The notes beneath the pieces were generated by a model. That model searched no databases. It had not been told where the DNA came from and was given only the letters and a program-made list of their open reading frames with translations. The position numbers and the translations under genes were made by a program. Below are positions 15,578-25,911 of a stretch of DNA of 64,000 nucleotides, piece by piece. Position 1 is the stretch's first letter, and each line of letters starts with the position of its first letter. Source of the DNA: Candidatus Formimonas warabiya (GTDB taxonomy: Bacteria > Bacillota > Dehalobacteriia > Dehalobacteriales > Dehalobacteriaceae); assembly GCF_002777255.1 (NCBI RefSeq), contig NZ_CP017634.1, positions 2,368,903 to 2,432,902 of the forward strand. The letters run 5' to 3'.

Positions 15578-17224
15578 TTAGTCTCCTCTCGTCGCCAGTT
15601 TGTCTATTATTTCGGGAAGAAATCCAGCTTCAGGTTCCCGGTATTTTCGAATAATTGCTTCCGCCACTTTTAACCCGTCCACCGCGGCACTGATGATTCC
15701 TCCGGCATATCCCGCACCTTCTCCGGCGGGATAAAGGCCCGATGTGTTCACGGATTCCAAACATTCATTGCGCAGGATGCGCAGAGGTGCCGAAGTGCGG
15801 GTTTCCACGCCTGTAACAACGGCCCGGTCCTGAATGAACCCTTTTATTTTATGATCCCAAAACCGGATGGCATCAGTTAGTACCTCCCCCACCTCTTTGG
15901 GCAGGCAATCACGGATATTGGCCGGTGTTACTCCTGGCCGGTAAGAAGACGCCTGCTCATCTAAATCAGTTGATTTCCGGTCCGCTAAAAAGTCTTCCAG
16001 CCTTTGGGCCGGGGCGTTAAAATTGTTTCCGCCCAGCCGGAAGGCCTTTTCCTCCCATTTTCTTTGAAACTCCATCCCTTTTAAGCAGCCCTCGCCAAAA
16101 TCGGCAATGTCTACCGTCGCCACCAGAGCACTATTGGCCTTGCCTGAATCCCGGGCATGCTCACTCATGCCGTTGGTCACTACACCGCCCGGCTCTGAAG
16201 CCGCCCCTACCACATATCCGCCGGGACACATGCAAAAGCTGTACGCCCCTCGTCCTCTTTCCTGATCCTGATAGGCCAAAGAATAGTCAGCCGCTCCCAG
16301 CTTAGGATGTCCGGCAAAACGGCCGTATTGACCGGCATCAATAAAATCTTGGGGGTGTTCCACTCTCATGCCCATGGCAAAGGGCTTAGCCTCCATCAAT
16401 ACCTCTTTTTGAAAAAGCATTTTATACGTATCGCGGGCGCTGTGGCCGATGGCCAGGACAGCCACTTCCAGCGGAAGCTCCACTTGGTTTCTCACCGTCA
16501 ATGCTTTCAACACGCCGCCCGGAGAAATCTTCATTCCTGTCACACAAGCGTCAAATAATACCTGTCCCCCCAGAGCAATGATCTTTTCCCGCAATCCCTT
16601 GACCACAGGCTTTAAAACATCCGTGCCGATGTGGGGTTTATTCAGGTAGAGGATCTCTTCAGGAGCCCCCGCCTCTACCATTTGCTCCAAGATCCTCCTC
16701 ACTCTGGGATCCTTGACCCGGGTAGTCAGTTTGCCGTCGGAGAAAGTTCCCGCCCCGCCCTCTCCAAATTGCACATTGCACTCCGGGTTTAATTCTCCTA
16801 AGGTCCAAAATTTTTCAATTTCTTGGCACCGTCTGTCCACATCCCCGCCCCGCTCCAGCACTAGAGGCCGGTACCCCCAAGCGGCAAGCTTTAAAGCGCA
16901 GAACATACCGGCAGGTCCGCTGCCTATAACAACGGGAGGAAAATGAAGAATCCGATCGCCCTTGGACAATTGTTCCCGAAAAGGAACCGGAATGGGAACT
17001 ACAAAAGGAGGATCAAATCTGATCCTCTTGGTGACATTTACTTCGATATCAACCGTATACACGAACTGGACCGAGTCGGATTTCCGGGCGTCCACCGCTT
17101 TTTTGACAATATGGAGAGAAGTAATTTGCTCCGGAACAAGACGGATTTTCCTGGCCGCCAGCCGGATCAATTCTGTTTCATCAGATGCCAGCTCCAGGCG
17201 CAAATTGGTAAGTCGCAGCTTCAT
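15578..17224 (-). CDS. FAD-dependent dehydrogenase of the COG2509 type
   Basis: About 548-residue flavoprotein. A dinucleotide-binding motif [16 protein letters not shown] lies near residue 100, followed by [10 protein letters not shown], the cysteine segment [21 protein letters not shown], and a C-terminal [24 protein letters not shown] motif. This combination marks the uncharacterised NAD(FAD)-utilising dehydrogenases. Start: TTG 17230 is possible, but ATG 17224 has better spacing from AGGAG. It is inserted between cdaR and glmM, which are usually adjacent, so co-transcription is likely. Reaction unknown. Confidence 0.88.
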   Translation of the reverse strand: MKLRLTNLRLELASDETELIRLAARKIRLVPEQITSLHIVKKAVDARKSDSVQFVYTVDIEVNVTKRIRFDPPFVVPIPVPFREQLSKGDRILHFPPVVIGSGPAGMFCALKLAAWGYRPLVLERGGDVDRRCQEIEKFWTLGELNPECNVQFGEGGAGTFSDGKLTTRVKDPRVRRILEQMVEAGAPEEILYLNKPHIGTDVLKPVVKGLREKIIALGGQVLFDACVTGMKISPGGVLKALTVRNQVELPLEVAVLAIGHSARDTYKMLFQKEVLMEAKPFAMGMRVEHPQDFIDAGQYGRFAGHPKLGAADYSLAYQDQERGRGAYSFCMCPGGYVVGAASEPGGVVTNGMSEHARDSGKANSALVATVDIADFGEGCLKGMEFQRKWEEKAFRLGGNNFNAPAQRLEDFLADRKSTDLDEQASSYRPGVTPANIRDCLPKEVGEVLTDAIRFWDHKIKGFIQDRAVVTGVETRTSAPLRILRNECLESVNTSGLYPAGEGAGYAGGIISAAVDGLKVAEAIIRKYREPEAGFLPEIIDKLATRGD

Positions 17225-17339
17225 CGGCAAAGAGCTCCTATTTCGTTACTTATATAGTATTCGGCATTCACTCTCCAGAACTGAGCATCCTTCCGGGCAA
17301 TAAAAAAATTTTTTATGGTCACTCCAGGCTCCTGATTTC

Positions 17340-18539
17340 TCATTCTGACTTCTTCAGTACGACCGAAATTTGGGCAGGCTTTTTTTCCACCAAAGATATC
17401 CCGCTGGGCAGCTCAATCTGGACAGGGACCTGATGCTCGCCAGCCTCATAAGACGCCAGGTCAACATATACATCCACATCAGCACTCATCATTTTTTGGA
17501 TCAGGGATTCCCGGCCTTTCACGGTCACATCCACGGTGGGGGAAGGAAGCTCCGCCGTTAATCCCTGGGGCGCGTTTCTGGTTAATACGGGCAGGCCGGT
17601 AAAGGATTTCTCCACGGTTCGTTCAACGGTCACCACAGCCGTGACCTTAGACTCTCTATTCAGCGTCAATCCTTCAGGCACCACAACAGCCAGTTCTTCT
17701 ACCACATCCTTTGACGCCTGGGCAATATTTAAAGGAACTGTGCTGATACTGTCTACCTTATCGATGAGGTTCGTTTCTCCTAAAACGGTTAAGAATTCGG
17801 GCTCCGCCACCACCCGGGTCAGCTCGTATCCTTCTGCAGGAGTTCCCACTAAAGGCACTTTCACCGGGACCGTCTTAGAGGGCAGCTCATGGACCACCGG
17901 CACCAGCACATCTGCCTCGGAAGGGGTCAGCGTAATCCAATCCAAAAGCAGGTTGCCTTTTTTGTCTTCCACCTTAATGGGCAATTTTTGATGGTAATTA
18001 AAGTTATATTCCCCCAAATTCACTTCTACATATACCTGATCCACCTCTTTCAATTTGTCCTCAGGACCGGAAAGAAGCACTTGGGTCGGCGTCAATACAG
18101 GCTTTAAGGCCATATAGCCTACCGCCGGGGTATTGTCGGAATAGGATACGTTCACGACAAATTGAGCTGTGGTCAGGACCTCTACATTCAGGTTGACAGT
18201 AGAAGGATTCACCGAAACTAATTGGGTTTTCTCCGGTACGGTCACGTGCACTTCCGCAATATGCTGGCCCATATCTACGCCGCTCATTTCCAGGAAAGCT
18301 TGAATATCTCTGGCGGTGACTGTGTCCAGAAGCTTGCGCTGTCCTTGAATGCGCACTTTCACATAGGTAGGCCGGTCCGACACGGTCAAATTTTGTTCCA
18401 GTCCTCTGATCTCCAAAGGGACCGTTAAAACCTGTTCCGCGACCGGATTTTCCTGATGATTGACATAAAACCACAGGAGTACGGCCAGCACGACGGAGAC
18501 GACTTTAAATAACAAGTTGTTGATGGCGATTTTCTTCAT
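17340..18539 (-). CDS. cdaR: CdaA regulatory protein CdaR (YbbR-domain protein)
   Basis: 399 residues: one N-terminal membrane helix (FKVVSVVLAVLLWFYVN, about 10-26), then about four YbbR repeats facing outside the cell (blocks such as VPLEIRGLEQNLTVSDRPTYVKVRIQG). CdaR is the membrane-bound regulator of the diadenylate cyclase CdaA in Firmicutes. It starts 2 bases after the cdaA stop, clearly one operon. ATG start. A 115-base gap separates it from the following FAD protein. Confidence 0.92.
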   Translation of the reverse strand: MKKIAINNLLFKVVSVVLAVLLWFYVNHQENPVAEQVLTVPLEIRGLEQNLTVSDRPTYVKVRIQGQRKLLDTVTARDIQAFLEMSGVDMGQHIAEVHVTVPEKTQLVSVNPSTVNLNVEVLTTAQFVVNVSYSDNTPAVGYMALKPVLTPTQVLLSGPEDKLKEVDQVYVEVNLGEYNFNYHQKLPIKVEDKKGNLLLDWITLTPSEADVLVPVVHELPSKTVPVKVPLVGTPAEGYELTRVVAEPEFLTVLGETNLIDKVDSISTVPLNIAQASKDVVEELAVVVPEGLTLNRESKVTAVVTVERTVEKSFTGLPVLTRNAPQGLTAELPSPTVDVTVKGRESLIQKMMSADVDVYVDLASYEAGEHQVPVQIELPSGISLVEKKPAQISVVLKKSE

Positions 18540-18541
18540 GA

Positions 18542-19369
18542 TTACGCCCTCCGGTTCCAGAAATGGGTGTTGGCATGGGGCTTGGGAACCAGTAATTCCT
18601 GCAATTTATCCCGCAGCGTTTTCTCTTCAAAATAGCGCACCAGTTTCCCTTCATAGGCCACGGAGATCGTTCCCGTTTCCTCAGAGACGATAATCGCCAC
18701 TGCATCGGAAATCTCGCTAATTCCTAAAGCAGCCCTGTGTCTCGTGCCCAGACTGCTGTCTAGATACGGGTTGTCACTCAAGGGAAGAAAACACCCTGCG
18801 GCCACGACCCGGTCGCCGCGAATAATCACCGCGCCGTCATGCAACGGTGTCTGCGGGATAAAAACGTTGCCTAAAAATTCTGCGGATACGATTCCTTCTA
18901 TTTTAATGCCTGTTTCAATATAATCATTAATACCCGTTTCTCTTTCCACAATAATTAAAGCACCTGTTTTTGCTTTTGCCAGCTTCACCACACAACGGGT
19001 CAGCTCATCGATTAAACGAAGCATATCTCCCATACCCAGGTCATTGGTAACCCGGACAAAGAACTGCCCTCTCCCTAGCTGCTCCAAAGCGCGCCGAAGT
19101 TCAGGCTGAAAAATGACCGCTAATGCCACAAAGATGGTACTCCACGTTTTATCCAGGATCCACTTGATGGTATATAAATGAAGGACATCACTTATGTTGG
19201 AGGCAATGAGCAGAAAGAGGATCCCTTTTATCAACTGTACCGCTCTGGTCCCTCTGATAAGCATGAGGAGTTTATACATGACGTAAGCAACAATCATAAT
19301 ATCGATGACTTCAGTAACAATATACAAATAGTTTAAATCAGAAAGCAAATTTTTCACCGTCCCCTGCAA
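18542..19369 (-). CDS. cdaA: Diadenylate cyclase CdaA (membrane-bound c-di-AMP synthase)
   Basis: Makes cyclic di-AMP from two ATP. 275 residues with three N-terminal membrane segments (about 19-36, 41-57 and 75-88) and a DAC (DisA_N) domain with the catalytic motifs DGA (178-180) and RHR (210-212). First gene of the cdaA-cdaR-FAD-glmM unit and divergent from the DUF881 genes; the 280-base gap to them holds both promoters. c-di-AMP controls potassium and osmolyte balance and cell-wall homeostasis, which matches the glmM neighbour. Confidence 0.96.
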   Translation of the reverse strand: MQGTVKNLLSDLNYLYIVTEVIDIMIVAYVMYKLLMLIRGTRAVQLIKGILFLLIASNISDVLHLYTIKWILDKTWSTIFVALAVIFQPELRRALEQLGRGQFFVRVTNDLGMGDMLRLIDELTRCVVKLAKAKTGALIIVERETGINDYIETGIKIEGIVSAEFLGNVFIPQTPLHDGAVIIRGDRVVAAGCFLPLSDNPYLDSSLGTRHRAALGISEISDAVAIIVSEETGTISVAYEGKLVRYFEEKTLRDKLQELLVPKPHANTHFWNRRA

Positions 19370-19649
19370 TGCTTATCAATATTGGTTGATGCCTGCTATC
19401 AAGGTTGTTTTCGACAGCCCGAGAAAAAACCCTCCAGGAAAACATGATTTTATTGATTCTTATTTCATTTTTTCTTACACATTATTTACCTGCTGGAAAC
19501 AATGTTTCTTTTATAGTACAATAAATGGAGTATAAAAGCCCTATGGTTTTTCAGAAACACGGGAACTTTTGCCGGGTCTTATACGTCAAAAAAAGCACAA
19601 TCCTTCTGATTAACATTTTTTAGCAATTTACACAGAAAGGGGCGGAGTC

Positions 19650-20390
19650 GTGTCTAACTGGAAAAAGTATCTGCCAATTACTATTGCCTGCATTCTTACG
19701 GGACTGCTTTTAGCTTCGGCCTTACGAACCCAAACCGCCGTCCAAAATACAGACAAAACAAGCAAAAACAATACGCTTATAGATATTATAAACAATTTGG
19801 AGTCGGAAACCAAGGTTCTGGAAGAAACCATTAGCTCCCTCCGTGACCAAATTGAGGTGATTCAAAAGAAAGACTCCTCCGAGGGAATTCTGGTCAGCGT
19901 TCAGAACCAGGTTCAGCAACTGAGGCTGCAGGCCGGCCATACAAGTGTCTCGGGGCCGGGTATCATTGTGGTTTTGGACGACAATACTGCGGGAGCGGAA
20001 GCTGCCAAAACCAACAGCCCTGATTTATATGACCCGGAAGACTACATTGTGCACGATAAAAACCTTCTCTACCTGGTCAGTGCCCTACGGGGCCAGGCAG
20101 AAGCAATCGCCATCAATAGCCAGAGGCTGGTGGCCACCTCGGACATCCGATGTGTCGGTACGGTAATTATGGTTAATTCTTCCCGTTTGGCACCGCCTTA
20201 CCAAATAAAGGTGATTGGCGATCCCCGGCTTTTGGAGGCAGCAGTTCTTAACAGCGATGAATATATTTATCTAAAAGGCAAGGATATGCCGATCACGATT
20301 ACCAAAACCGACAATATTGAGCTGCCGGATTTCAAAGGCAGCAACACGATCAATTTTGCACAGCCATTAAAAGATGGGGAAGGAGATTAA
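19650..20390 (+). CDS. DUF881 family protein (first copy)
   Basis: 246 residues: an N-terminal membrane anchor (YLPITIACILTGLLLASAL, about 6-24), a coiled-coil stretch (about 45-95, ESETKVLEETISSLRDQIEVI), and a DUF881 domain (VSGPGIIVVLDDN, then YLVSALRGQAEAIAINSQRLVATSDIRCVG). GTG start at 19650 with AAAGGGG upstream. In Bacillus the homologues ylxW/ylxX lie near the division genes with sbp; the function is not established. It opens a three-gene plus-strand unit. Confidence 0.88.
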   Translation: MSNWKKYLPITIACILTGLLLASALRTQTAVQNTDKTSKNNTLIDIINNLESETKVLEETISSLRDQIEVIQKKDSSEGILVSVQNQVQQLRLQAGHTSVSGPGIIVVLDDNTAGAEAAKTNSPDLYDPEDYIVHDKNLLYLVSALRGQAEAIAINSQRLVATSDIRCVGTVIMVNSSRLAPPYQIKVIGDPRLLEAAVLNSDEYIYLKGKDMPITITKTDNIELPDFKGSNTINFAQPLKDGEGD

Positions 20391-20394
20391 ACAA

Positions 20395-20760
20395 ATGTGG
20401 TTTCCAATCATCGGTCTTATTATTGGTATTCTTTTAGGCTCTATATTCACGGTATCTGTACCCGTTTTCTATGCTAAATACATGTCCGTGGCCGTACTGG
20501 CCGCATTAGATTCATTACTGGGCGGTTTTCGCGGACTTTTAGAGGATTCCTTCGACGGCACCATTCTGCTTTCCGGTTTTTTTACCAATGCTTTACTGGC
20601 TGCCCTGCTGGCCTATTTAGGAGACCACCTGGGCGTTGACTTATATTTGGCTGCCGTCATCGCTTTCGGTATTAGGCTTTTCGGAAACCTAGGATTTATT
20701 CGCCGGGACTTAATTAACAGGTGGCGCAACAAAAGAGGGGGCGGCGAAAATAGTGTTTAA
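20395..20760 (+). CDS. sbp: Small basic membrane protein Sbp (DUF1290)
   Basis: 121 residues with three or four membrane segments (WFPIIGLIIGILLGSIF, SGFFTNALLAALLAYLG) and the conserved YMSVAVLAALDSLLGGFRG. Start: the frame is open from 20374 within the previous gene, but GGAAGGAG points to ATG 20395, right after the first DUF881 stop. Sandwiched between two DUF881 genes, the conserved arrangement. Function not known; the name follows Bacillus. Confidence 0.88.
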   Translation: MWFPIIGLIIGILLGSIFTVSVPVFYAKYMSVAVLAALDSLLGGFRGLLEDSFDGTILLSGFFTNALLAALLAYLGDHLGVDLYLAAVIAFGIRLFGNLGFIRRDLINRWRNKRGGGENSV

Positions 20761-21442
20761 ACAAAAATGGCAGTTGCCTTTATTTATTGCTCTTCTCATG
20801 TTCGGCCTGTTAATATCCACGCAGTACAATACCCAGCTGGCCGTCCTAAACTCCTTAGCCAACCAGAATCCGGAGGACTTAGTAGCACTGGTCAAGAGTT
20901 TAAATGAGAAAAGAGGTCAATTGGAGTCCGAAGTAAACAGCTTGCTGAAAACCAAGCGTTCCTTAGATGAAAAAGCTGCCCAGGGCTCTACTTTGTTTTC
21001 CAGCCTGGAAAACGAACAGAAGCAATTGCAAGTAATCAACGGAACCGTTCCTATCCATGGCCAGGGCATCGAAATTACCATCACCGGGGATTCCAATCTC
21101 ATGTATCTTGACCTGATTGATCTGGTCAATGAACTATGGGTCAGCGGAGCAGAGGCGGTGTCCATTAACGAATACCGCATAGAAACCAATACCATGATTT
21201 CTCAAGCGGAGGATGCCAACCATAGACTGGTGATCACGATTAATAATAAACCTCTTTTAAGCCCGGTGATTATCAAAGCCATCGGCAATCCGGATACCCT
21301 GGAAAAAGGGCTCACCTTCACCGGAGGGATTATTGATAATTTAAACACTTTATATCAAGTCTATCCGGTGATCAAAAAATCGGAGGATGTAAAAATCCCC
21401 AAAGCCTCCTCCCCGATTACTTTTAAATATCTGAAGTGGTAA
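20753..21442 (+). CDS. DUF881 family protein (second copy)
   Basis: 229 residues laid out like the first copy: membrane anchor (LPLFIALLMFGLLISTQY), coiled coil (about 45-85), then GTVPIHGQGIEITITGD and LVNELWVSGAEAVSINEYRI. GTG start overlaps the sbp stop by 8 bases, implying translational coupling. It ends the three-gene unit and is followed at once by a terminator shared with the convergent cimA. Confidence 0.88.
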   Translation: MFKQKWQLPLFIALLMFGLLISTQYNTQLAVLNSLANQNPEDLVALVKSLNEKRGQLESEVNSLLKTKRSLDEKAAQGSTLFSSLENEQKQLQVINGTVPIHGQGIEITITGDSNLMYLDLIDLVNELWVSGAEAVSINEYRIETNTMISQAEDANHRLVITINNKPLLSPVIIKAIGNPDTLEKGLTFTGGIIDNLNTLYQVYPVIKKSEDVKIPKASSPITFKYLKW

Positions 21443-21446
21443 GAAG

Positions 21447-21473
21447 AAAGCGCAATCATTAAGATTGCGCTTT
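21447..21473 (+). terminator. Terminator of the DUF881-sbp unit
   Basis: Stem AAAGCGCAATC / GATTGCGCTTT with a 5-base loop, followed by eight T in total on the plus strand. It overlaps the last codons of cimA; read on the minus strand the tail TTTCTTCTT is weaker, but it could also end the long leucine operon. Confidence 0.88.
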
Positions 21474-23045
21474 TTTTTCCTTACTGTATTTTTTATACAA
21501 AGCATAGGTAATTCCATCTGATAAGGCTTGCCAGCTTGCTTCGATGATATTTTCCGATACACCCACCGTACTCCAGGTGGCCTCCTGATCCGTAGTTTCA
21601 ATCAGTACCCGCACTGTGGCCGCCGTCGCATCTTTCTCATCCAGCACCCGGACCTTGTAGTCGGACAGGTGGATCGCTTTAATTTCCGGATAGAACTGCT
21701 CCAAAGCTTTCCGCAAGGCATTATCCAGCGCGTTGACCGGTCCGTTTCCTTCCGCGGCCGTATGCACGGTTTCCTTGCCCACCTTCAGTTTGATCATGGC
21801 CTCCGATAAAATCCCGTCATCTTCCCTTTTTTCCATAAGAATTTTAAATGATTCCAATTTAAAATAGTCCTGGTGCTGGCCAAATGCTTTCTTCAGCAAA
21901 AGTTCCAGGGAAGCTTCCGCTCCTTCGTATTGGAAGCCCATATGCTCCAATTCTTTAATCTGGCGGATAATTTTCCGGCTTTCCGGACTCTCAAACTGAA
22001 TATCAATATTTAACTCCTTGGCCTTGTATTTCAAATTGCTCAGTCCGGCCAATTCGGAGACCAGAACCCTTCTCTTGTTTCCCACTAAAGCCGGATCCAT
22101 ATGCTCATAGGTCACCGGATTCTTGGAAACGGCACTGACATGGATGCCGCCTTTATGGGCAAAAGCACTCATGCCTACAAAAGGCTGCTGGGAGAAATGG
22201 GTTACATTGGCCAGTTCACTGATATAATGGGATACTTCGGTCAATAAGGCCAATCCCCCCGGAGGAAGACAAGTAAACCCCATTTTGTATTCCAGGTTGG
22301 GGATCACGGAACACAGATTGGCATTGCCGCATCTTTCCCCGAAGCCGTTTATTGTCCCCTGTACCATCACTGCTCCGTTTTTCACTGCGGTTAAGGTATT
22401 GGCTACGGCCAGATCCCCGTCATTGTGTACGTGAATTCCCAAAGGAACATCTAAAGACTCTTTGACTTTACCCAGGATCTCACTCAACTCGTCAGGCAGC
22501 AGTCCCCCGTTTGTATCACAAAGAGTAACCCAGTCCGCCCCGGCCGAAGCTGCTGCCCGCACCGTTTCCAGGGCGTATGGAGGGTTGCTTTTGTAGCCGT
22601 CAAAAAAGTGCTCGGCGTCATAGATCACTTCCAGTCCCTGCTTTTTTAAGTATGACACCGTATCACGAATCATGGCAAGGTTCTCTTCCAAAGTAGTTTC
22701 TAAGGCTTGAAACACATGAAGATCCCAGGTCTTGCCGAAAATGGTCGCCACCTTAGTCCCTGCATGAACCAGTGTCTGGATGTTAGCGTCTTCTTCCACC
22801 GTCACGCCCGGCCGCCGGGTACTGCTGAAAGCAGTTACTTTGGCATGCTTCAGGGGTAGTTTTTGGACGCGTTCAAAATACTCCACATCCTTGGGATTGG
22901 AGCCCGGCCATCCCCCTTCCACGTAGGCCACACCTAAAGCATCCAGTTTCGCGGTAATCCTGAGTTTGTCTTCTACAGACAAAGAAATACCCTCACCCTG
23001 AGCACCATCCCGCAAAGTCGTATCCAGTATTGCAATGTATCCCAC
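21459..23045 (-). CDS. cimA: (R)-citramalate synthase
   Basis: Condenses pyruvate and acetyl-CoA to citramalate, giving a threonine-independent route to 2-oxobutyrate and isoleucine. 528 residues. [17 protein letters not shown] (the AQGEG variant instead of the EQSPG of LeuA) marks the CimA branch of the IPMS family. [14 protein letters not shown] supplies metal ligands, and the C-terminal LeuA-dimer regulatory domain (about 400-525) is present. GTG start with AAGGAG. Last gene of the ilv-leu operon, 12 bases after leuB. No ilvA is present, consistent with citramalate being the 2-oxobutyrate source. Confidence 0.93.
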   Translation of the reverse strand: MGYIAILDTTLRDGAQGEGISLSVEDKLRITAKLDALGVAYVEGGWPGSNPKDVEYFERVQKLPLKHAKVTAFSSTRRPGVTVEEDANIQTLVHAGTKVATIFGKTWDLHVFQALETTLEENLAMIRDTVSYLKKQGLEVIYDAEHFFDGYKSNPPYALETVRAAASAGADWVTLCDTNGGLLPDELSEILGKVKESLDVPLGIHVHNDGDLAVANTLTAVKNGAVMVQGTINGFGERCGNANLCSVIPNLEYKMGFTCLPPGGLALLTEVSHYISELANVTHFSQQPFVGMSAFAHKGGIHVSAVSKNPVTYEHMDPALVGNKRRVLVSELAGLSNLKYKAKELNIDIQFESPESRKIIRQIKELEHMGFQYEGAEASLELLLKKAFGQHQDYFKLESFKILMEKREDDGILSEAMIKLKVGKETVHTAAEGNGPVNALDNALRKALEQFYPEIKAIHLSDYKVRVLDEKDATAATVRVLIETTDQEATWSTVGVSENIIEASWQALSDGITYALYKKYSKEKKAQS

Positions 23046-23057
23046 AGCACCACTCCT

Positions 23058-24131
23058 TTAAACAATCTCCCCGGCTACCAGGTTTCCCATTTCCTGCGTA
23101 CCCACAACCATTTTCCCTTCTTGCACCAGATCTCCGGTACGATAACCTTTATTCAATACACTAGCCACTGCCTGCTTAATATCTTCTGCTGCCTGAACTT
23201 GTTTAAAACTATACTCCAGCATCATGGCGGCCGACAAAATAGTGGCGAGAGGATTTGCTTTGTCCTGACCTGCAATATCAGGGGCAGAACCATGAGAAGG
23301 TTCATATAGGCCCACTTGACCCCCAATGCTGGCAGAGGGAAGCATGCCGATGGATCCGGAAATCATGGAGGCCTGATCCGTTAATATATCGCCAAAAGTA
23401 TTTTCCGTGACAATCACATCAAATTGTTTGGGCGCCCGGACCAGTTGCATGGCACAATTATCCACATACATGTGTTCCAGCTCCACGTCCGGATAGGCCG
23501 CTGCCAGCCGGGAAAGAGTCTCTCTCCACAGCCTGCCGCTTTCCAAAACATTCGCTTTATCCACGGAGGTAAGTTTTTTCCGCCGCCCCCGGGCCGTCTC
23601 AAAAGCCAGCCGGGCAATCCGTTCAATTTCCTCCGTGGTATAGACCAAAGTATCCACGGCCCGCTCCCCGGTAGCGGTTTTTTCCCGCTTCTTTTCTCCG
23701 AAATACAGGCCTCCCGTCAACTCCCGGATCACTACCAGGTCCGTTCCCGACACCACTTCCTCTTTTAAGGTGGAGGCAGAAACCAGTTCCGGGTACAAAA
23801 TCACCGGCCTGATATTGGCATAAAGGGCTAAATCTTTTCTTAAAGGCAGCAGAGCGCCAACTTCCGGTCTCAGGTGGGTGGGCAGGGTATCCCATTTCGG
23901 GCCCCCGATCGCCCCTAAAAGGACCGCATCACTCTGGTGGCAAACTTTCAAGGTGTCTTCAGGCAAAGGCACCCCTACCGCATCCAGTGCCGCCCCGCCA
24001 ATCAGGGCCTCTTTAAATTCAAACGCTATATCATATTTAATGCCTATTTTTTTCAGGATGTTCACTGCCGGAGGAACAATTTCGCTGCCGATCCCATCTC
24101 CCGGCAATACGGCAATCGTATATTTAACCAT
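23058..24131 (-). CDS. leuB: 3-isopropylmalate dehydrogenase
   Basis: NAD-dependent oxidative decarboxylation of 3-isopropylmalate in leucine synthesis; with citramalate-derived 3-methylmalate it can also serve isoleucine. 357 residues: [12 protein letters not shown] at the N-terminus, [11 protein letters not shown], the substrate lysine in SVDKANVLE, and [21 protein letters not shown]. The start ATG 24131 overlaps the leuD stop; an upstream in-frame ATG (24155) inside leuD is rejected because the family begins at [12 protein letters not shown]. Confidence 0.97.
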   Translation of the reverse strand: MVKYTIAVLPGDGIGSEIVPPAVNILKKIGIKYDIAFEFKEALIGGAALDAVGVPLPEDTLKVCHQSDAVLLGAIGGPKWDTLPTHLRPEVGALLPLRKDLALYANIRPVILYPELVSASTLKEEVVSGTDLVVIRELTGGLYFGEKKREKTATGERAVDTLVYTTEEIERIARLAFETARGRRKKLTSVDKANVLESGRLWRETLSRLAAAYPDVELEHMYVDNCAMQLVRAPKQFDVIVTENTFGDILTDQASMISGSIGMLPSASIGGQVGLYEPSHGSAPDIAGQDKANPLATILSAAMMLEYSFKQVQAAEDIKQAVASVLNKGYRTGDLVQEGKMVVGTQEMGNLVAGEIV

Positions 24132-24624
24132 TCTTTTTCGTCCTTTCCTTGACATAGGCCATCAGTCCACCGACCGCCATAATCTTTTGCATAAACTCCG
24201 GAAAGGGGGCGGCCTGGAAGGACGCGCCGGTGGTGACGTTGGTAATAACTCCGGTGTCGGTGTTCACTTCCACCACATCTCCCTCTTGAATTCCTGCCAC
24301 CGCTTCCCCACATTCCAAAATGGGCAGGCCGATGTTGATGGCGTTCCGGTAAAAGATGCGGGCAAAGGTGGGCGCAATCACACAGGAAACCCCGGCGGCT
24401 TTAATGGCAATCGGCGCATGTTCCCGGGAACTGCCGCAGCCGAAATTCTTTTCCGCCACCATGATGTCCCCCGGGGACACCTTATCCGGAAAGGTGGGAT
24501 CGGCATCTTCCATACAATGTTTGGCCAGTTCCTCCGGCAGGGATGTGTTCAGATAACGGGCCGGAATAATGGCGTCCGTGTCCACATTGACGCCGAATTT
24601 CCATGTCTTACCTTTGAGAATCAT
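24124..24624 (-). CDS. leuD: 3-isopropylmalate dehydratase small subunit
   Basis: Swivelling domain of isopropylmalate isomerase, 166 residues, the size of the archaeal/clostridial-type small subunit. [16 protein letters not shown] at the N-terminus and [10 protein letters not shown] in the middle. It overlaps the leuC stop (ATGA arrangement) and leuB, so the three genes are translationally coupled. Confidence 0.97.
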   Translation of the reverse strand: MILKGKTWKFGVNVDTDAIIPARYLNTSLPEELAKHCMEDADPTFPDKVSPGDIMVAEKNFGCGSSREHAPIAIKAAGVSCVIAPTFARIFYRNAINIGLPILECGEAVAGIQEGDVVEVNTDTGVITNVTTGASFQAAPFPEFMQKIMAVGGLMAYVKERTKKNG

Positions 24625-25889
24625 GATTTCACCTCCCCAGGATGGGCAATACGCCCTAAGACCGCAGACGCCGCTGCTACAGCAGGATTGGACAAATAAA
24701 CTTCACTTTCCGGATGACCCATGCGGCCCACAAAATTGCGGTTGGTGGTCGCCAGGGCTCTTTCCCCTTTGGCCAGAATTCCCATATGCCCGCCCAGGCA
24801 GGGCCCGCAGGTGGGCGTGCTCACGGCGGCGTTGGCATGAACAAAAATATCCACTAATCCTTCTTTAACTGCTTGCATGTAAATCGCTTGAGTCCCGGGG
24901 ATGACAATGCAGCGCACATTTTCATGGACTTTTTTCCCTTCCATCAGGGAGGCGGCCACTCTCAGGTCTTCAATCCTGCCGTTGGTACAGGACCCGATCA
25001 CCACCTGGTCGATCCCGATATCTCCGGCCTCGCTCACATTTCTCGTATTTTCCGGCAGATGGGGAAAGGCCACCTGAGGCTCGATTTCGTTCACACGATA
25101 TGTAATGACTTTGGCGTACTCCGCATCCGTATCGCTCTGGTACACCTTATATTCCCGCTTGGCCCGGTCCTTGACATAAGCAAGGGTGGTCTGGTCAGGA
25201 GGGATAATGCCGTTTTTGGCTCCGGCTTCTACGGCCATGTTGCACATGGAAAGCCGGCTGTCCATGGATAAGGCTTCAATGCCGGCGCCGGTAAATTCCA
25301 TGGCATGGTACAAAGCGCCGTCTACGCCGATCTGGCCGATGACATAGAGGATTAAATCCTTACCGCTCACCCAGGGCTGAAAATCGGTTCCTTGAAAGAT
25401 AAATTTGATGGTAGGAGGAACCTTATACCAGGCTTCCCCGGTGGCCATGGCGGCGGCCATATCCGTACTGCCTACTCCGGCGGCAAAAGCCCCCAGGGCG
25501 CCGTAAGTGCAGGTATGAGAATCCGCGCCCAGGATGGCATCCCCCGGCAGTACTAAACCCATTTCCGGCAGCAGACAGTGCTCCACCCCCATGCGTCCAA
25601 TCTCAAAATAGTTGGTAATGCCGTACTTGCGGGCAAACTCCCGTAATACTTTCACCTGTTCCGCCGATTTAATATCCTTGTTCGGGGTAAAATGGTCCGG
25701 CACCAGCATAATTTTGTCCCGATCAAATACCTGATCAATTTCCAGGGCTTCAAATTCTCTGATCGCTACCGGCGCCGTGATATCATTCCCCAATACCACA
25801 TCCAGTTTGGCATTGATCAATTGTCCCGGTACCACCCGGGACTCCCCGGCATGATCTGCCAGGATCTTCTCCGTAATGGTCATTCCCAT
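24621..25889 (-). CDS. leuC: 3-isopropylmalate dehydratase large subunit
   Basis: Iron-sulfur aconitase-family subunit of isopropylmalate isomerase, about 422 residues (HacA/LeuC2 size class). Cluster ligands lie in [13 protein letters not shown] and [14 protein letters not shown]. Start: the frame is open to 25970, running over the leuA end, but GGAGG (25896-25900 region) selects ATG 25889 ([15 protein letters not shown]) or the adjacent ATG two codons earlier. Works with leuD. Confidence 0.96.
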   Translation of the reverse strand: MGMTITEKILADHAGESRVVPGQLINAKLDVVLGNDITAPVAIREFEALEIDQVFDRDKIMLVPDHFTPNKDIKSAEQVKVLREFARKYGITNYFEIGRMGVEHCLLPEMGLVLPGDAILGADSHTCTYGALGAFAAGVGSTDMAAAMATGEAWYKVPPTIKFIFQGTDFQPWVSGKDLILYVIGQIGVDGALYHAMEFTGAGIEALSMDSRLSMCNMAVEAGAKNGIIPPDQTTLAYVKDRAKREYKVYQSDTDAEYAKVITYRVNEIEPQVAFPHLPENTRNVSEAGDIGIDQVVIGSCTNGRIEDLRVAASLMEGKKVHENVRCIVIPGTQAIYMQAVKEGLVDIFVHANAAVSTPTCGPCLGGHMGILAKGERALATTNRNFVGRMGHPESEVYLSNPAVAAASAVLGRIAHPGEVKS

Positions 25890-25911
25890 GGGCATAAACC
25901 TCCATTCTCTC

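Noticed and set aside
23878..24699. 273-codon plus-strand frame opposite leuB/leuD/leuC
   Set aside because: It spans three certain minus-strand genes and shows no family pattern.
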